Origin: Gammaproteobacteria bacterium
GTDB taxonomy: Bacteria > Pseudomonadota > Gammaproteobacteria > Steroidobacterales > Foliamicaceae
Assembly: GCA_026707445.1 (NCBI GenBank)
Contig: JAPOWV010000010.1
Coordinates: 1-43,584, forward strand
Length of the DNA: 43,584 nt
Direction of reading: 5' to 3'
Below are positions 1 to 9,473 of this stretch, piece by piece. The notes under the pieces are model-generated. The model did no database searches and had not been told where the DNA came from. It saw only the letters and a list, made by a program, of their open reading frames with translations. Both the position numbers and the translations under genes were made by a program. Within the stretch, counting starts at the first letter, position 1; each line of letters begins with the position of its first letter.

Positions 1-95
1 CCCGGTTCGGGAAGCACGTTTACCTGTAACTTTCCGGCCAAGCGCGTCGGCGACACAGCCTGAGGCTAACCGCTCCCGGTTGATATGACGGTGCG

Positions 96-1484
96 CTAGC
101 CCGCACGTTCCGCGCCTGCTATCGGCAGCGGTTCGGTCCTGTTCCATTCTCCCCGGGTAAAGTCCGGAATCGGCTTGCTGTTGCCCCGGTCGGCGACCGA
201 ATCGGCGCTTATCGGTCCGATCGCCGACCAGGCGGCAGCGTCATAGACGTCCTGGTCCAGCGGTTCACCATTTCTGAGGCAGTACACCAGGCGCCAGCAC
301 ATCAGGTGGTCCATTCCGCCGTGTCCGCCCTGTTCCTCGGCCCGCCGCCCCATCCGGACCCATAACGGGTGGTCGTACCGCGCCCGCCATGCCGTCATGT
401 CATAGTCCCACTCGTGGAATGACCCTTCGCTGCCTTCCTCCAGCGCGATGCGGTTGGGAAAGCCCGCGAACACACCGTTGGTTCCCTGGATCAGGTTGTG
501 GCGCGAGTACGGACGGGGCGTGGTGGTGTCGTGCTGCACCATGATGGTTCGGCCCTGCACGGTCCTGATCAGACTCGTGTTCATATCGCCCGTGACGTAG
601 TCGAGCCGGTTTCGTTCGTGTTCCGGCGGAAACTCGCGGCGCGCGTAGGCCGCCCTGCCGGCGGCCGGAGAGCTCATGGAATTCATGTAGTCGAACCGAT
701 CGCCGCGATTGATGCCCATGTACTGGGCGATCGGACCCAGGCCGTGCGTGGGATAGAGATTGCCGTTGCGCTTCGCGTGCCATTGCGTTCGCCAGGAGCC
801 CGTCTTGTAGTCGATCTCCTTCATCTGCCAGCGCAATTCGTGGATATAGGCCGCCTCCCCGTGCAGCAGTTCGCCGAAAAGTCCCTGGCGGACCATGTTC
901 AGGACCATCAGTTCGTCGCGACCGTAACAGACGTTCTCCAGCATCATGCAGTTCATCCGCGTGCGCTCCGATGTGTCCACCAGCCACCAGGCCTCCTCGA
1001 GCGTGGTGACCGCGGGCACCTCGACGAACGCGTGCTTGCCGCTTTCCATCGCTTCCGCGGCCATGATCGCGTGCCAGCGCCACGGCGTGGCGATCACCAC
1101 GATGTCGACGTCCCGGCGATCGAGCAGCTTGCGGTAGGCGTAGTCGTCGCCCGTATAGAGTGCCGCCGGCGATGCACCCAGTTCCGCCATGATGCCGGCC
1201 GCGCGATCGAGCACGGGCTGGTGGGTGTCGCAAACTGCCGTTATGCGGGCGCCCTCGATGTTGCAGAAGTGCCGTACGAACCCCGTGCCTCTCTCGCCCA
1301 CGCCGATCAGGCCCACACGCACGGTTTCCAGCCGCGGCGCCACCAGGCCCATGACCGGGCGGCTGTCCGCCGGCCTCGGCCGCTCTATTTCCCGGGATTG
1401 TTCCCCCGCGGCCGAACCCAGCCCCGCCGCGGCCCCCGCGGCCAATGTCGATTTCAGAAACCCGCGCCGCCCGATCTTCTTCAC
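96..1484 (-). CDS. Tat-exported GH109-type Gfo/Idh/MocA family protein
   Basis: A 462-residue protein starting at a GTG preceded by a good AGAGGAG ribosome site. The N-terminus carries a twin-arginine signal (RRGFLK, then an Ala/Gly-rich hydrophobic stretch), so export to the periplasm in folded form is expected. A Rossmann motif [12 protein letters not shown] (about residues 57-68) binds NAD. The middle matches the glycoside hydrolase 109 group of this superfamily: [55 protein letters not shown] and [14 protein letters not shown] are hallmark blocks. Characterised GH109 enzymes are alpha-N-acetylgalactosaminidases that use NAD in a redox-assisted hydrolysis. Substrate here is not proven. It stands alone, divergent from rplM. 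Confidence 0.85.
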   Translation of the reverse strand: MKKIGRRGFLKSTLAAGAAAGLGSAAGEQSREIERPRPADSRPVMGLVAPRLETVRVGLIGVGERGTGFVRHFCNIEGARITAVCDTHQPVLDRAAGIMAELGASPAALYTGDDYAYRKLLDRRDVDIVVIATPWRWHAIMAAEAMESGKHAFVEVPAVTTLEEAWWLVDTSERTRMNCMMLENVCYGRDELMVLNMVRQGLFGELLHGEAAYIHELRWQMKEIDYKTGSWRTQWHAKRNGNLYPTHGLGPIAQYMGINRGDRFDYMNSMSSPAAGRAAYARREFPPEHERNRLDYVTGDMNTSLIRTVQGRTIMVQHDTTTPRPYSRHNLIQGTNGVFAGFPNRIALEEGSEGSFHEWDYDMTAWRARYDHPLWVRMGRRAEEQGGHGGMDHLMCWRLVYCLRNGEPLDQDVYDAAAWSAIGPISADSVADRGNSKPIPDFTRGEWNRTEPLPIAGAERAG

Positions 1485-1573
1485 TCTTTACGCTCCTCTC
1501 GTGTTCCGAATCTGAAGTGTTCGCTCATCATAAGCTTGCCCCACCGTGGCGGGCATCCAAACCCCCGATAGTG

Positions 1574-1579
1574 TAAAAT
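1574..1579 (+). promoter_or_regulatory. candidate -10 element for rplM-rpsI
   Basis: TAAAAT in a GC-rich divergent gap, 49 bases before the rplM start. No convincing -35 at the usual distance. A GC-rich stretch able to fold (from 1581 to about 1608) follows it in the leader, where L13 autoregulation is known in E. coli. Seen: the hexamer. Inferred: its role. Confidence 0.3.
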
Positions 1580-1628
1580 TCCGCGGCTTCGCGCACGCTG
1601 CGCGGCCGATTTCCATCAACGATTCAAC

Positions 1629-2063
1629 ATGCGCACCGTTTCCGCAAAACCCGGGCAGGTCCGGCAGGACTGGTTCCTCGTGGACGCGGCCGGCCAGACA
1701 CTGGGGCGGCTGGCCACCGAACTTGCCACGCGCCTCAGGGGCAAGCACAAGCCCGAGTACACGCCGCACGTGGATACGGGCGATTACATCGTCGTGGTGA
1801 ACGCCTCGAAGGTGCGCGTGACCGGGGACAAGCTGAACCAGAAGATGTATCACCGCCACACCGGCTACATCGGCAACCTGAAGTCCGTTCCGCTGAAGCG
1901 GGTGATGAAGGAAACGCCCGAGCGCGCGATTCTTTCGGCCGTGCGCGGGATGTTGCCCAAGAACCGCCTGGGCCGCGCCATGCTCAAGAAGCTCAAGGTC
2001 TATCCGGGCCCCGAGCATCAGCATGCCGCGCAACAGCCCAAACCCCTGGAGATCGGAGCATGA
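1629..2063 (+). CDS. rplM: 50S ribosomal protein L13
   Basis: A 144-residue protein that matches L13 along its full length, with the family blocks [52 protein letters not shown] and the C-terminal [21 protein letters not shown]13 is an early-assembly protein of the large subunit that binds 23S rRNA. The gene overlaps rpsI by four bases (ATGA at 2060-2063), so the two are translationally coupled, as is standard for this pair in bacteria. Confidence 0.98.
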   Translation: MRTVSAKPGQVRQDWFLVDAAGQTLGRLATELATRLRGKHKPEYTPHVDTGDYIVVVNASKVRVTGDKLNQKMYHRHTGYIGNLKSVPLKRVMKETPERAILSAVRGMLPKNRLGRAMLKKLKVYPGPEHQHAAQQPKPLEIGA

Positions 2064-2452
2064 CCGACACCGTTTATTACGGCACCGGCCGCCGCAAGAC
2101 CTCCACGGCGCGCGTATTCCTTCGGCCCGGCACCGGCAAGGTGACGGTCAACCGGCGCCCGCTGGACGAATTCTTCGGCCGCAAGACGGCGCGCATGATC
2201 GTGCATCAGCCGCTGAAAGTGGTCGGCCTCGACGGCCGGATGGACGTCACCGTGACCGTCAAGGGCGGCGGCACCACCGGTCAGGCCGGCGCGATCCGGC
2301 ACGGAATCACCCGCGCGCTGCTTGCCTACGACGAAGAGCTGCGCCCCAAGCTGAGGGCGCCCGGCTTCGTCACCCGCGACGCGCGCAAGGTGGAGCGCAA
2401 GAAAGTGGGCTTGCGGAAAGCCCGCCGGGCCACCCAATACTCCAAGCGCTGA
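2060..2452 (+). CDS. rpsI: 30S ribosomal protein S9
   Basis: A 130-residue S9. The N-terminus [20 protein letters not shown] and the invariant C-terminal tail ending QYSKR, which reaches the P-site tRNA in the ribosome, are both intact. [19 protein letters not shown] is the family signature region. It overlaps rplM by four bases and is followed 20 bases later by tRNA-Gln. Confidence 0.98.
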   Translation: MTDTVYYGTGRRKTSTARVFLRPGTGKVTVNRRPLDEFFGRKTARMIVHQPLKVVGLDGRMDVTVTVKGGGTTGQAGAIRHGITRALLAYDEELRPKLRAPGFVTRDARKVERKKVGLRKARRATQYSKR

Positions 2453-2472
2453 TCGTCCAGCGCGGCGGCGCG

Positions 2473-2546
2473 TGGGGGATCGTCTAACGGCAAGACATCG
2501 GACTCTGACTCCGAGAATCCAGGTTCGAATCCTGGTCCCCCAGCCA
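2473..2546 (+). tRNA. tRNA-Gln (anticodon CTG)
   Basis: A full cloverleaf can be drawn: acceptor TGGGGGA with TCCCCCA, D stem GTCT/AGAC, anticodon stem TCGGA/TCCGA with loop CTCTGAC (anticodon CTG, reads CAG), T stem CCAGG/CCTGG with loop TTCGAAT, discriminator G, and an encoded CCA at 2544-2546. It lies between rpsI and coq7 on the same strand. Confidence 0.96.
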
Positions 2547-2587
2547 CCCTCCTCGTCACTTGCGCCGCGCCCAACGCCAGGCAAAAT

Positions 2588-3235
2588 ATGCGCATGAGCG
2601 AAAACGAACGATCCATAGGCGACCAGCTCCTTGCGGAACTGGGCCACTGCCTGCGCGTCTGCGCCGGCGAGCCGGCGCCGTCCGCCGACAACCCTGCCGG
2701 CGATACAGAGGACGGGATCGATTCCAGCAACGACCGCGAACTCAGCGCCAGCCTCATGCGCGTCAACCATTCGGGCGAAGTCTCCGCTCAGGCGTTGTAC
2801 CGCGGCCAGGCCCTGGTCGCCCGCGACGCCGGCCTCAAGCGCAATCTGTTGAGCGCCGCCGAGGAGGAAGGCCGCCACCTGAAATGGTGCGAGGAGCGGA
2901 TCACCGAGTTGAACGGCCGCCGCAGCCTGCTGACCCCCTTCTGGTATGCCGGTTCCTTCGGGATAGGCGCCCTGGCCGGCCTGATGGGCGATCGCTCCAG
3001 CCTCGGCTTCCTGGCGGAGACCGAGGCGCAGGTCGAGAGTCACCTCGACGGACATCTTGAAGAGCTGCCCGCCGACGACGTGCGCAGCCGCAGGATCCTC
3101 GAGCAGATGCGCGCCGACGAGGCCCGCCATGGGCGAGACGCGGAAGAGGCCGGCGGCGAACCCCTGCCCGAGGTCGCGCGCTCGGCCATGCGCCTGGTTT
3201 CCAGCGTCATGACCACTACCGCGCGCTATATCTGA
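2588..3235 (+). CDS. coq7: Coq7-type demethoxyubiquinone hydroxylase
   Basis: A 215-residue di-iron hydroxylase for the late C6 hydroxylation in ubiquinone synthesis, the oxygen-dependent alternative to UbiF. The carboxylate and histidine ligands sit in the expected blocks: [52 protein letters not shown] and [10 protein letters not shown] short hydrophobic stretch ([18 protein letters not shown]) fits the membrane-associated face of the family. A weak AGG lies six bases before ATG 2588. The in-frame ATG at 2594 is an alternative start and lies seven bases after a CAAAAT -10-like hexamer. Presence of coq7 points to aerobic respiration with ubiquinone. Confidence 0.93.
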   Translation: MRMSENERSIGDQLLAELGHCLRVCAGEPAPSADNPAGDTEDGIDSSNDRELSASLMRVNHSGEVSAQALYRGQALVARDAGLKRNLLSAAEEEGRHLKWCEERITELNGRRSLLTPFWYAGSFGIGALAGLMGDRSSLGFLAETEAQVESHLDGHLEELPADDVRSRRILEQMRADEARHGRDAEEAGGEPLPEVARSAMRLVSSVMTTTARYI

Positions 3236-3252
3236 GCGCCGGAGGCGGTGAA

Positions 3253-3918
3253 ATGAAACGGGCCCGCATCGCTCCCTCGATCCTGTCGGCCGACTTCGCC
3301 CGCCTGGGGGACGAGGTCGAAGCCGTCCTTGAGGCCGGCGCCGACGTGATCCACTTCGACGTGATGGACCACCATTACGTTCCCAACCTGACCGTGGGGC
3401 CGCTGGTCTGCAAGGCCTTGCGCGAGCATGGGATCACGGCGCCGATCGACGTGCACCTGATGGTCAGCCCGGTTGACGAGGTGGCCCGGTCCTTCGCCGA
3501 GGCCGGTGCGAGCATCGTGAGCTTCCATCCGGAGGCCAGCGAGCACGTCGACCGCACGATCGGACTGATCCACGAGAACGGTTGCCGCGCGGGGCTGGCC
3601 TTCAATCCCGCGACGCCGCTGAGCTGGCTGGACCACACGCTTCAGGCCATAGACCTGGTGCTGATCATGTCGGTCAACCCGGGCTTCGGCGGCCAGAAGT
3701 TCATACCCCAGGCCCTCGCCAAGCTCTCCGAAGCCCGCAGCCGCATCGACGCCAGCGGGCGCGACGTGTGGCTGGAGGTGGACGGCGGCGTCAAGGCCGG
3801 CAATATCGCGGAGATCGCGGCCGCCGGGGCCGATACCTTCGTGGCCGGCTCGGCGATCTTCGGCGCGGCCGATTACGCGCAGGCCATCGGCGAAATGCGC
3901 ACAGCCCTCGGCGAATAG
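3253..3918 (+). CDS. rpe: ribulose-phosphate 3-epimerase
   Basis: A 221-residue TIM-barrel enzyme that interconverts ribulose 5-phosphate and xylulose 5-phosphate in the pentose phosphate pathway. The family blocks are all present: [59 protein letters not shown] and [13 protein letters not shown], which supply the metal-binding His/Asp residues and the phosphate-binding loop. A strong GGAGG lies eight bases before the ATG. Seventeen bases separate it from coq7, so co-transcription is likely. It converges on djlA with a 14-base gap. Confidence 0.97.
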   Translation: MKRARIAPSILSADFARLGDEVEAVLEAGADVIHFDVMDHHYVPNLTVGPLVCKALREHGITAPIDVHLMVSPVDEVARSFAEAGASIVSFHPEASEHVDRTIGLIHENGCRAGLAFNPATPLSWLDHTLQAIDLVLIMSVNPGFGGQKFIPQALAKLSEARSRIDASGRDVWLEVDGGVKAGNIAEIAAAGADTFVAGSAIFGAADYAQAIGEMRTALGE

Positions 3919-3932
3919 CCTGAAAGGCGGGA

Positions 3933-4748
3933 TCAACGCATGCCGCGCTGTTCCTTGATCTGTTCGTAGGCCCGGTTCACTTCGCGGGTGCGTTCGCGGG
4001 CGCGCTCCATCATTGCTTCGGGCAGTCCGCGGGCCACCAGCTTGTCCGGGTGGTTCTCCTTCATCAAACGGCGATAGGCCGTCTTGACCTCCTGGTCGGT
4101 GGCGCGTGACGAAACGCCCAGCGCGCGGTAGGCGTCCCCGATCGGTTGCTGCCGGGCCGGCCCCGCGCGGCCGTTGCCGCCGGCGAACCCGGCCCGCATG
4201 CGCGCCTGCGCTTCGAGCTGGCTGATCTGCCATTGCGAGAGGCCCAGCGCCTGCCCGATGCGGTCCAGCGCCGCCCGTTCCCCACCGGTCACGCCCCCGT
4301 GGGCGTAGGCCATGAAGAACTGCGTCTGCAGGAAGAACTGCCTGAGCAGCGGCTGTCCGCGGCAGGCTTCGTTCATCCGCATCAGCTCTTCGTCCAGGTC
4401 GAAGTCCGGCTCCTTGCCTTCGTTGAAACAGTCGATGGCCTCGCGTATCTGGGCCGGGTTCAGCCGCATTCCCTGCATGACCTGGCGCGCGGCCTGGATT
4501 TCCTCTTCGGTCACCCGGCCGTCGGCCTTGGCGATATGCCCCATGACCCGGAAGGTGGACGCAAAAAAGACCCGCCGGCGGTTGGCGGTCTGTGCGCCGG
4601 AGTAGGTCTGCCACGATCCGCCCAGGCCTCGTGACATGCTGCGGTCCACCATGTGCCCCAGCAGTACCCCAAGGAATGCTCCCGGCAGGTTGCCGAACAT
4701 GAAACCGAAGATGAATCCGGCGGCTTTTCCTAGAAGAAAGACGTACAT
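3933..4748 (-). CDS. djlA: DjlA-type membrane-anchored DnaJ co-chaperone
   Basis: A 271-residue protein with the DjlA plan. A single glycine-rich N-terminal membrane segment (about 10-35, GFIFGFMFGNLPGAFLGVLL) is followed by a TerB-like helical domain (about 55-190, starting FFASTFRVMGHIAKADGRVT) and a C-terminal J domain (about 205-271) with the HPD motif in KENHPDKLV that stimulates DnaK. In E. coli DjlA works with DnaK at the inner membrane and influences envelope stress and capsule signalling. It is divergent from purC, with starts 73 bases apart. Confidence 0.9.
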   Translation of the reverse strand: MYVFLLGKAAGFIFGFMFGNLPGAFLGVLLGHMVDRSMSRGLGGSWQTYSGAQTANRRRVFFASTFRVMGHIAKADGRVTEEEIQAARQVMQGMRLNPAQIREAIDCFNEGKEPDFDLDEELMRMNEACRGQPLLRQFFLQTQFFMAYAHGGVTGGERAALDRIGQALGLSQWQISQLEAQARMRAGFAGGNGRAGPARQQPIGDAYRALGVSSRATDQEVKTAYRRLMKENHPDKLVARGLPEAMMERARERTREVNRAYEQIKEQRGMR

Positions 4749-4782
4749 CGGCTTGGCGTGGGCAGTGTCGCGCTCAGCACAC

Positions 4783-4788
4783 TAGAAT
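4783..4788 (+). promoter_or_regulatory. candidate -10 element for purC
   Basis: TAGAAT 33 bases before the chosen GTG start, inside the djlA-purC divergent gap. Its position argues that the in-frame ATG at 4758 is upstream of the transcript and is not the start. A reverse-strand TATTCT overlaps it and could serve djlA. No clear -35. Confidence 0.35.
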
Positions 4789-4820
4789 ACGCCCGAAACG
4801 AACGCACAAGGGAGCAGGCA

Positions 4821-5705
4821 GTGACCGTATCGTATACCGAAATACCGGGTTTGCAGTCCATCGGCAGCGGCAAGGTTCGCGACCTCTTCGCGGTGGGCGA
4901 CGACCGCCTCCTTCTGGTGACCAGCGACCGCATTTCCGCCTTCGACGTCGTGCTGCCCGATCCCATCCCCGGCAAGGGCCGCGTGCTGACCGCGCTATCA
5001 CGTTTCTGGTTCGCCAATACCGGTCATATCGTGCCGAATGCGCTGCTGGACACGCCGCTGGGCGACGTGATCGACGGCCTCGAGACTGACGCGCTCGAGG
5101 AGCTTGAATCGCGCTCGGCGTTGATGGAAAGGGTCCGGGCGCTGCCCGTTGAAGCGGTGGTTCGCGGCCATTTGATCGGCTCGGGCTGGAAGGACTACCA
5201 GGCCACCGGCGAAGTTTGCGGCATCCGCCTGCCGGAAGGCCTGCGGCTGGGCGAACGTCTGCCCGAGGCCATATTCACGCCGGCCACCAAGGCCGAGGCG
5301 GGCGAACACGACGAGAACATCGGAATGGCGCAGACCGCAAGCCTGATCGGAGACTCGCTGGCCGAACAGGTGCGGGACATCGCGCTGGCCCTGTTCCGGT
5401 ACGGAACCGAGCACGCCGCAGCGCGCGGCATCATCGTGGCCGATACCAAGTTCGAGTTCGGGATCAACGCGGCCGGGAAACTGGTGCTGATCGACGAAGT
5501 GCTGACGCCCGACTCCTCGCGATTCTGGCCGGCCTCCGAGTACCAGGTGGGCGTATCACCTCCGAGCTACGACAAGCAGTTCGTGCGCGATTACCTGAAC
5601 TCGGTGGACTGGGATCACGAACCGCCCGCGCCCCGCCTGCCGGAAAGCGTGATTGCCCGCACTGCCGAGAAATACCAGACCGCCCTCGAGCTCCTCACCT
5701 CCTGA
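4821..5705 (+). CDS. purC: phosphoribosylaminoimidazole-succinocarboxamide synthase
   Basis: SAICAR synthetase, which joins aspartate to CAIR with ATP in purine synthesis. I start it at GTG 4821 because AAGGGAGCAGG lies just upstream and the protein then begins VTVSYTEIPGLQSIGSGKVRDLF. An upstream ATG at 4758 would add 21 unconserved residues. The result is 294 residues, the length of the longer PurC type. Signatures: GSGKVRDLF (ATP loop), VVRGHLIGSGWKDY and LVLIDEVLTPDSSRFWP. It is followed by a structured gap and tRNA-Leu. Confidence 0.96.
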   Translation: MTVSYTEIPGLQSIGSGKVRDLFAVGDDRLLLVTSDRISAFDVVLPDPIPGKGRVLTALSRFWFANTGHIVPNALLDTPLGDVIDGLETDALEELESRSALMERVRALPVEAVVRGHLIGSGWKDYQATGEVCGIRLPEGLRLGERLPEAIFTPATKAEAGEHDENIGMAQTASLIGDSLAEQVRDIALALFRYGTEHAAARGIIVADTKFEFGINAAGKLVLIDEVLTPDSSRFWPASEYQVGVSPPSYDKQFVRDYLNSVDWDHEPPAPRLPESVIARTAEKYQTALELLTS

Positions 5706-5730
5706 CCGCCGCCCAACGGCGCCAGCTGAA

Positions 5731-5830
5731 GCCCTTCGTTCGTCCCCCTCCTCGTGGGAGCGTTGGAGCAGGGACAGCGAGAATCGAGCCAGGATGGCGT
5801 CTCCAACGAGGAGGGGGACGAACGAAGGGC
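5731..5830. repeat. large perfect inverted repeat, REP- or MITE-like
   Basis: Two perfect 24-base arms, 5731-5754 and 5807-5830, are reverse complements. Inside them CGTTGGAG (5761-5768) pairs with CTCCAACG (5801-5808), which extends the stem past a small bulge and leaves a 32-base loop (5769-5800). The whole 100-base unit lies between purC and the tRNA-Leu promoter. It has no coding potential and no T-run, so a simple terminator is a poor fit. A dispersed palindromic element is more likely. Confidence 0.75.
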
Positions 5831-5854
5831 GAGATCGACGCGCGCCGGCAAATC

Positions 5855-5860
5855 TATAAT
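5855..5860 (+). promoter_or_regulatory. -10 element of the tRNA-Leu promoter
   Basis: A perfect TATAAT ten bases before the tRNA-Leu 5' end. The expected -35 region is poor and abuts the right arm of the inverted repeat, so the repeat may set the upstream edge of this promoter. Confidence 0.55.
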
Positions 5861-5869
5861 TGACGTCAG

Positions 5870-5956
5870 GCGGAAGTGGCGGAATTGGTAGACGCGCAGG
5901 ATTTAGGTTCCTGTGGGGTTATCCCCTTGAGAGTTCGAATCTCTCCTTTCGCACCA
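5870..5956 (+). tRNA. tRNA-Leu (anticodon TAG)
   Basis: A class II tRNA with a long variable arm (TGTGGGGTTATCCCCTTG region). The acceptor GCGGAAG pairs with CTTTCGC, the anticodon stem CAGGA/TCCTG holds loop TTTAGGT (anticodon TAG, reads CUA), and the T stem is GAGAG/CTCTC. Discriminator A and an encoded CCA (5954-5956) follow. A short CCCC/GGGG hairpin at 5965-5978 comes directly after it and may end the transcript. Confidence 0.96.
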
Positions 5957-5996
5957 GTACCCCTCCCCTGAAACGGGGATCGAACAATCCGGCCCT

Positions 5997-7364
5997 ATGA
6001 ATCTCGACAGCGCAAGCTACAAGGTGGAAGACGGCGAGGGACTTCGCCGCGTCATGCACGTACAGGTCCCCGCAACCGTCCTGCAGCAGGAGTTCATGGC
6101 GCGCCTGGGCGCGATACGGCGCCGCACGCGGATACGCGGATTCCGGCCCGGCAAGGCGCCGATCAAGCTGATCCGGCAGCGTTACGGCCAGGATGTGTGG
6201 AACGAGCTGACCCGCGAGACCATCGAGCGCAGTTTCCGCGAGGGCGCGCAGAACCGGAAACTGCGGGTCGTGGGAGGCGGAGAGGTCAAGACCAGCAAGG
6301 CGAGCGAGGGCGCCGACCTCGAATACGAGGCCACCTTCGACGTGCTCCCCGACATCGAATTCAATCGCCTGGACGAACTCGCCTATGAGGAGCCCCAGGT
6401 GGATATCAGCGAGCGGGACGTGGACCGCACCATCGAGCGCCTGCGGCGGCGCGACGCGCAATGGGAGGATGTCGACCGGCCGGCGCGTGAAGGCGACCGC
6501 ATGGTGGCCAATATCCGCGCTTCGCGTCGGCGCCAGACCGTGGACGCCGGAGAGATCAGGGAGGCGCCCCTGATGCTGGGCGAAACCCGCCTGATGCCGC
6601 AGCTTGCAGAGCGACTGGTGGGATTGTCCGCTTCCCGGAAGAAGAAGTTTCGCCTGAAGATGCCGCCCGAGTATCCGGAAGAAACGCTGCGCGGAAAGCG
6701 CGTGCTGTACGAGGTTGACGTCGTGAGCGTGTCCGAGCCCTCGCTGCCGGACCTCGACGAAGAGTTCATCAGGAAACTGGGGGTCGAGAGCGGCGCGATG
6801 GAAGAATTGCGCTCGAACGTGCGCGCGACGCTGGAACGCGAATTGCAAGCGGTTTGCGCGGACCACAAGCGCCAGGCCCTGTTCGACCAGTTGCTCAGCG
6901 CAAATCCCGGCCTTACGCCCAGGACGCTGGTGGATCAGGAAGTCGAGCAGGCGCGGGCGGCCATGCGTCCGCCGCCGCCTCCTCCGGACCCGGACGGCGG
7001 GGAAGAGGCCGAAGAGCCGCCGGAGTTGCCGGAGGAAACGCCCGGGATGCGCGCCGCTGCCGAGCAGCGCGTGCGCTTGCAACTGCTCATCTCCGAACTT
7101 GCGGCGCGCGAGGAAATCGCGCCGGACGAACAGAAGCTGCGCGAGCAATTGCAGATGCTTGCCGCCGGAGCGCCCGCACCCGAGGCGGCGCTCGCGGAGC
7201 TGGCGGGCAACCGCGAACTGGTCGGCAACCTGCGCGCGCGCCTGCGCGAGGAACAGGTTCTCGAATGGCTGTACGAGAACGCCGCCGTCACGCCGCGTCC
7301 CATGGCCTTCGACGAGTTCATGGAACCCATGCCCCCCGTCCTTTCCGGAGGAACTGCCCAATGA
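5997..7364 (+). CDS. tig: trigger factor
   Basis: The ribosome-bound chaperone and prolyl isomerase, 455 residues. The ribosome-docking loop GFRPGKAP is at residues 48-55. The FKBP-type isomerase domain spans about 150-245 (ADR-type start [13 protein letters not shown]) and the helical C-terminal chaperone arms follow. At about residues 323-350 there is an inserted run of six prolines followed by an acidic, Pro/Glu-rich stretch, which accounts for the extra length over the usual 430 or so residues. The stop overlaps the clpP start (ATGA at 7361-7364). The order tig-clpP-clpX-lon is the standard gammaproteobacterial one. Confidence 0.95.
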   Translation: MNLDSASYKVEDGEGLRRVMHVQVPATVLQQEFMARLGAIRRRTRIRGFRPGKAPIKLIRQRYGQDVWNELTRETIERSFREGAQNRKLRVVGGGEVKTSKASEGADLEYEATFDVLPDIEFNRLDELAYEEPQVDISERDVDRTIERLRRRDAQWEDVDRPAREGDRMVANIRASRRRQTVDAGEIREAPLMLGETRLMPQLAERLVGLSASRKKKFRLKMPPEYPEETLRGKRVLYEVDVVSVSEPSLPDLDEEFIRKLGVESGAMEELRSNVRATLERELQAVCADHKRQALFDQLLSANPGLTPRTLVDQEVEQARAAMRPPPPPPDPDGGEEAEEPPELPEETPGMRAAAEQRVRLQLLISELAAREEIAPDEQKLREQLQMLAAGAPAPEAALAELAGNRELVGNLRARLREEQVLEWLYENAAVTPRPMAFDEFMEPMPPVLSGGTAQ

Positions 7365-7990
7365 ATGAAAAAGCACTGAATCTCGTGCCCATGGTCGTGG
7401 AGCAGACCGCCCGCGGCGAGCGCGCCTACGACATCTATTCGCGCCTGCTCAAGGAGCGGCTGGTATTCGTCGTGGGCGCCGTGGACGATCACATGGCCAA
7501 CCTGATCGTGGCCCAGTTGATTTTCCTGGAGTCCGAGAACCCCGGAAAGGACATCAGCCTCTACATCAATTCGCCGGGCGGCCTGGTGAGTTCCGGGCTG
7601 TCGATTTACGACACCATGCAGTTCATCAATCCCGACGTTAGCACGCTCTGCCTCGGGCAGGCCGCCAGCATGGGGGCCCTGCTGCTGGCCGGCGGCGCCA
7701 AGGGCAAGCGCTACTGCCTGCCGCATTCGCGCGTCATGATCCATCAACCCATGGGCAGCTATCAGGGACAGGCATCCGACGTGGACATTCACGCCAGGGA
7801 GATGCTCAAGACCCGGGAGCGGCTGAACCGGATCCTGGCCGAACACACCGGCCAGCCCTTGAAGCGCATTGCCCGCGACACCGACCGCGACCATTTCATG
7901 AGCGGCGAGGAAGCGTGCTCCTACGGGCTCATCGACCGCGTTCTGGCCAGCCGGGACGAGGTGGCCGCGCCGGAAGACGACAGCGCCTAG
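7361..7990 (+). CDS. clpP: ATP-dependent Clp protease proteolytic subunit
   Basis: A 209-residue serine protease that forms the tetradecameric chamber fed by ClpX. The catalytic triad is visible: Ser103 in GQAASMGA, His128 in VMIHQPMG, Asp177 in DTDRDHF. The oligomer-defining YINSPGG loop is intact. The start ATG overlaps the tig stop and has GGAGG ten bases upstream. No long propeptide is evident: the mature-like [20 protein letters not shown] begins by residue 6. Confidence 0.97.
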   Translation: MNEKALNLVPMVVEQTARGERAYDIYSRLLKERLVFVVGAVDDHMANLIVAQLIFLESENPGKDISLYINSPGGLVSSGLSIYDTMQFINPDVSTLCLGQAASMGALLLAGGAKGKRYCLPHSRVMIHQPMGSYQGQASDVDIHAREMLKTRERLNRILAEHTGQPLKRIARDTDRDHFMSGEEACSYGLIDRVLASRDEVAAPEDDSA

Positions 7991-7994
7991 CGGT

Positions 7995-8000
7995 TACAAT
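7995..8000 (+). promoter_or_regulatory. candidate -10 element for clpX
   Basis: TACAAT in the 50-base gap between clpP and clpX, 40 bases before the clpX start. No good -35. It suggests that clpX has its own transcript besides read-through from clpP. Confidence 0.3.
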
Positions 8001-8040
8001 GCCAGCGCGCCCATAGACGCGACTGCATCGCATCAGAGCT

Positions 8041-9360
<1,320 letters not shown>

Positions 9361-9430
9361 TTTTCTCCCTCGCGGCATAGCGAAATCAGTTGCGGGGCAG
9401 GAAACCGGCCGAATCACCGGCGACGTGTTC

Positions 9431-9457
9431 GGGGTTGGTTTAACGCCGACCAGCCCC
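9431..9457 (+). promoter_or_regulatory. strong RNA hairpin in the lon leader
   Basis: GGGGTTGGT (9431-9439) pairs with ACCAGCCCC (9449-9457) over nine positions with one G-U pair and a nine-base loop. It ends 16 bases before the lon ATG, next to the AAGG ribosome site. There is no T-run, so a plain terminator for clpX is unlikely. A CCCCATAT box (9454-9461) that resembles the heat-shock sigma-32 -10 element overlaps its right arm. Confidence 0.45.
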
Positions 9458-9473
9458 ATATCAAGGTAACACC

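Noticed and set aside
1..95. A gene or RNA in the first 95 bases
   Set aside because: Nothing recognisable is seen; it is the region downstream of the GH109-type gene and is cut by the window edge.
2018..3130. Long open frames on the strand opposite known genes (also opposite tig, clpX, lon, the giant helicase and gltX)
   Set aside because: They mirror real genes in a GC-rich genome, have biased Arg/Pro/Ala composition and show no family blocks.
4758..4820. ATG 4758 as the purC start
   Set aside because: It adds 21 unconserved residues and lies upstream of the TAGAAT element; GTG 4821 has a good ribosome site and gives the family length.
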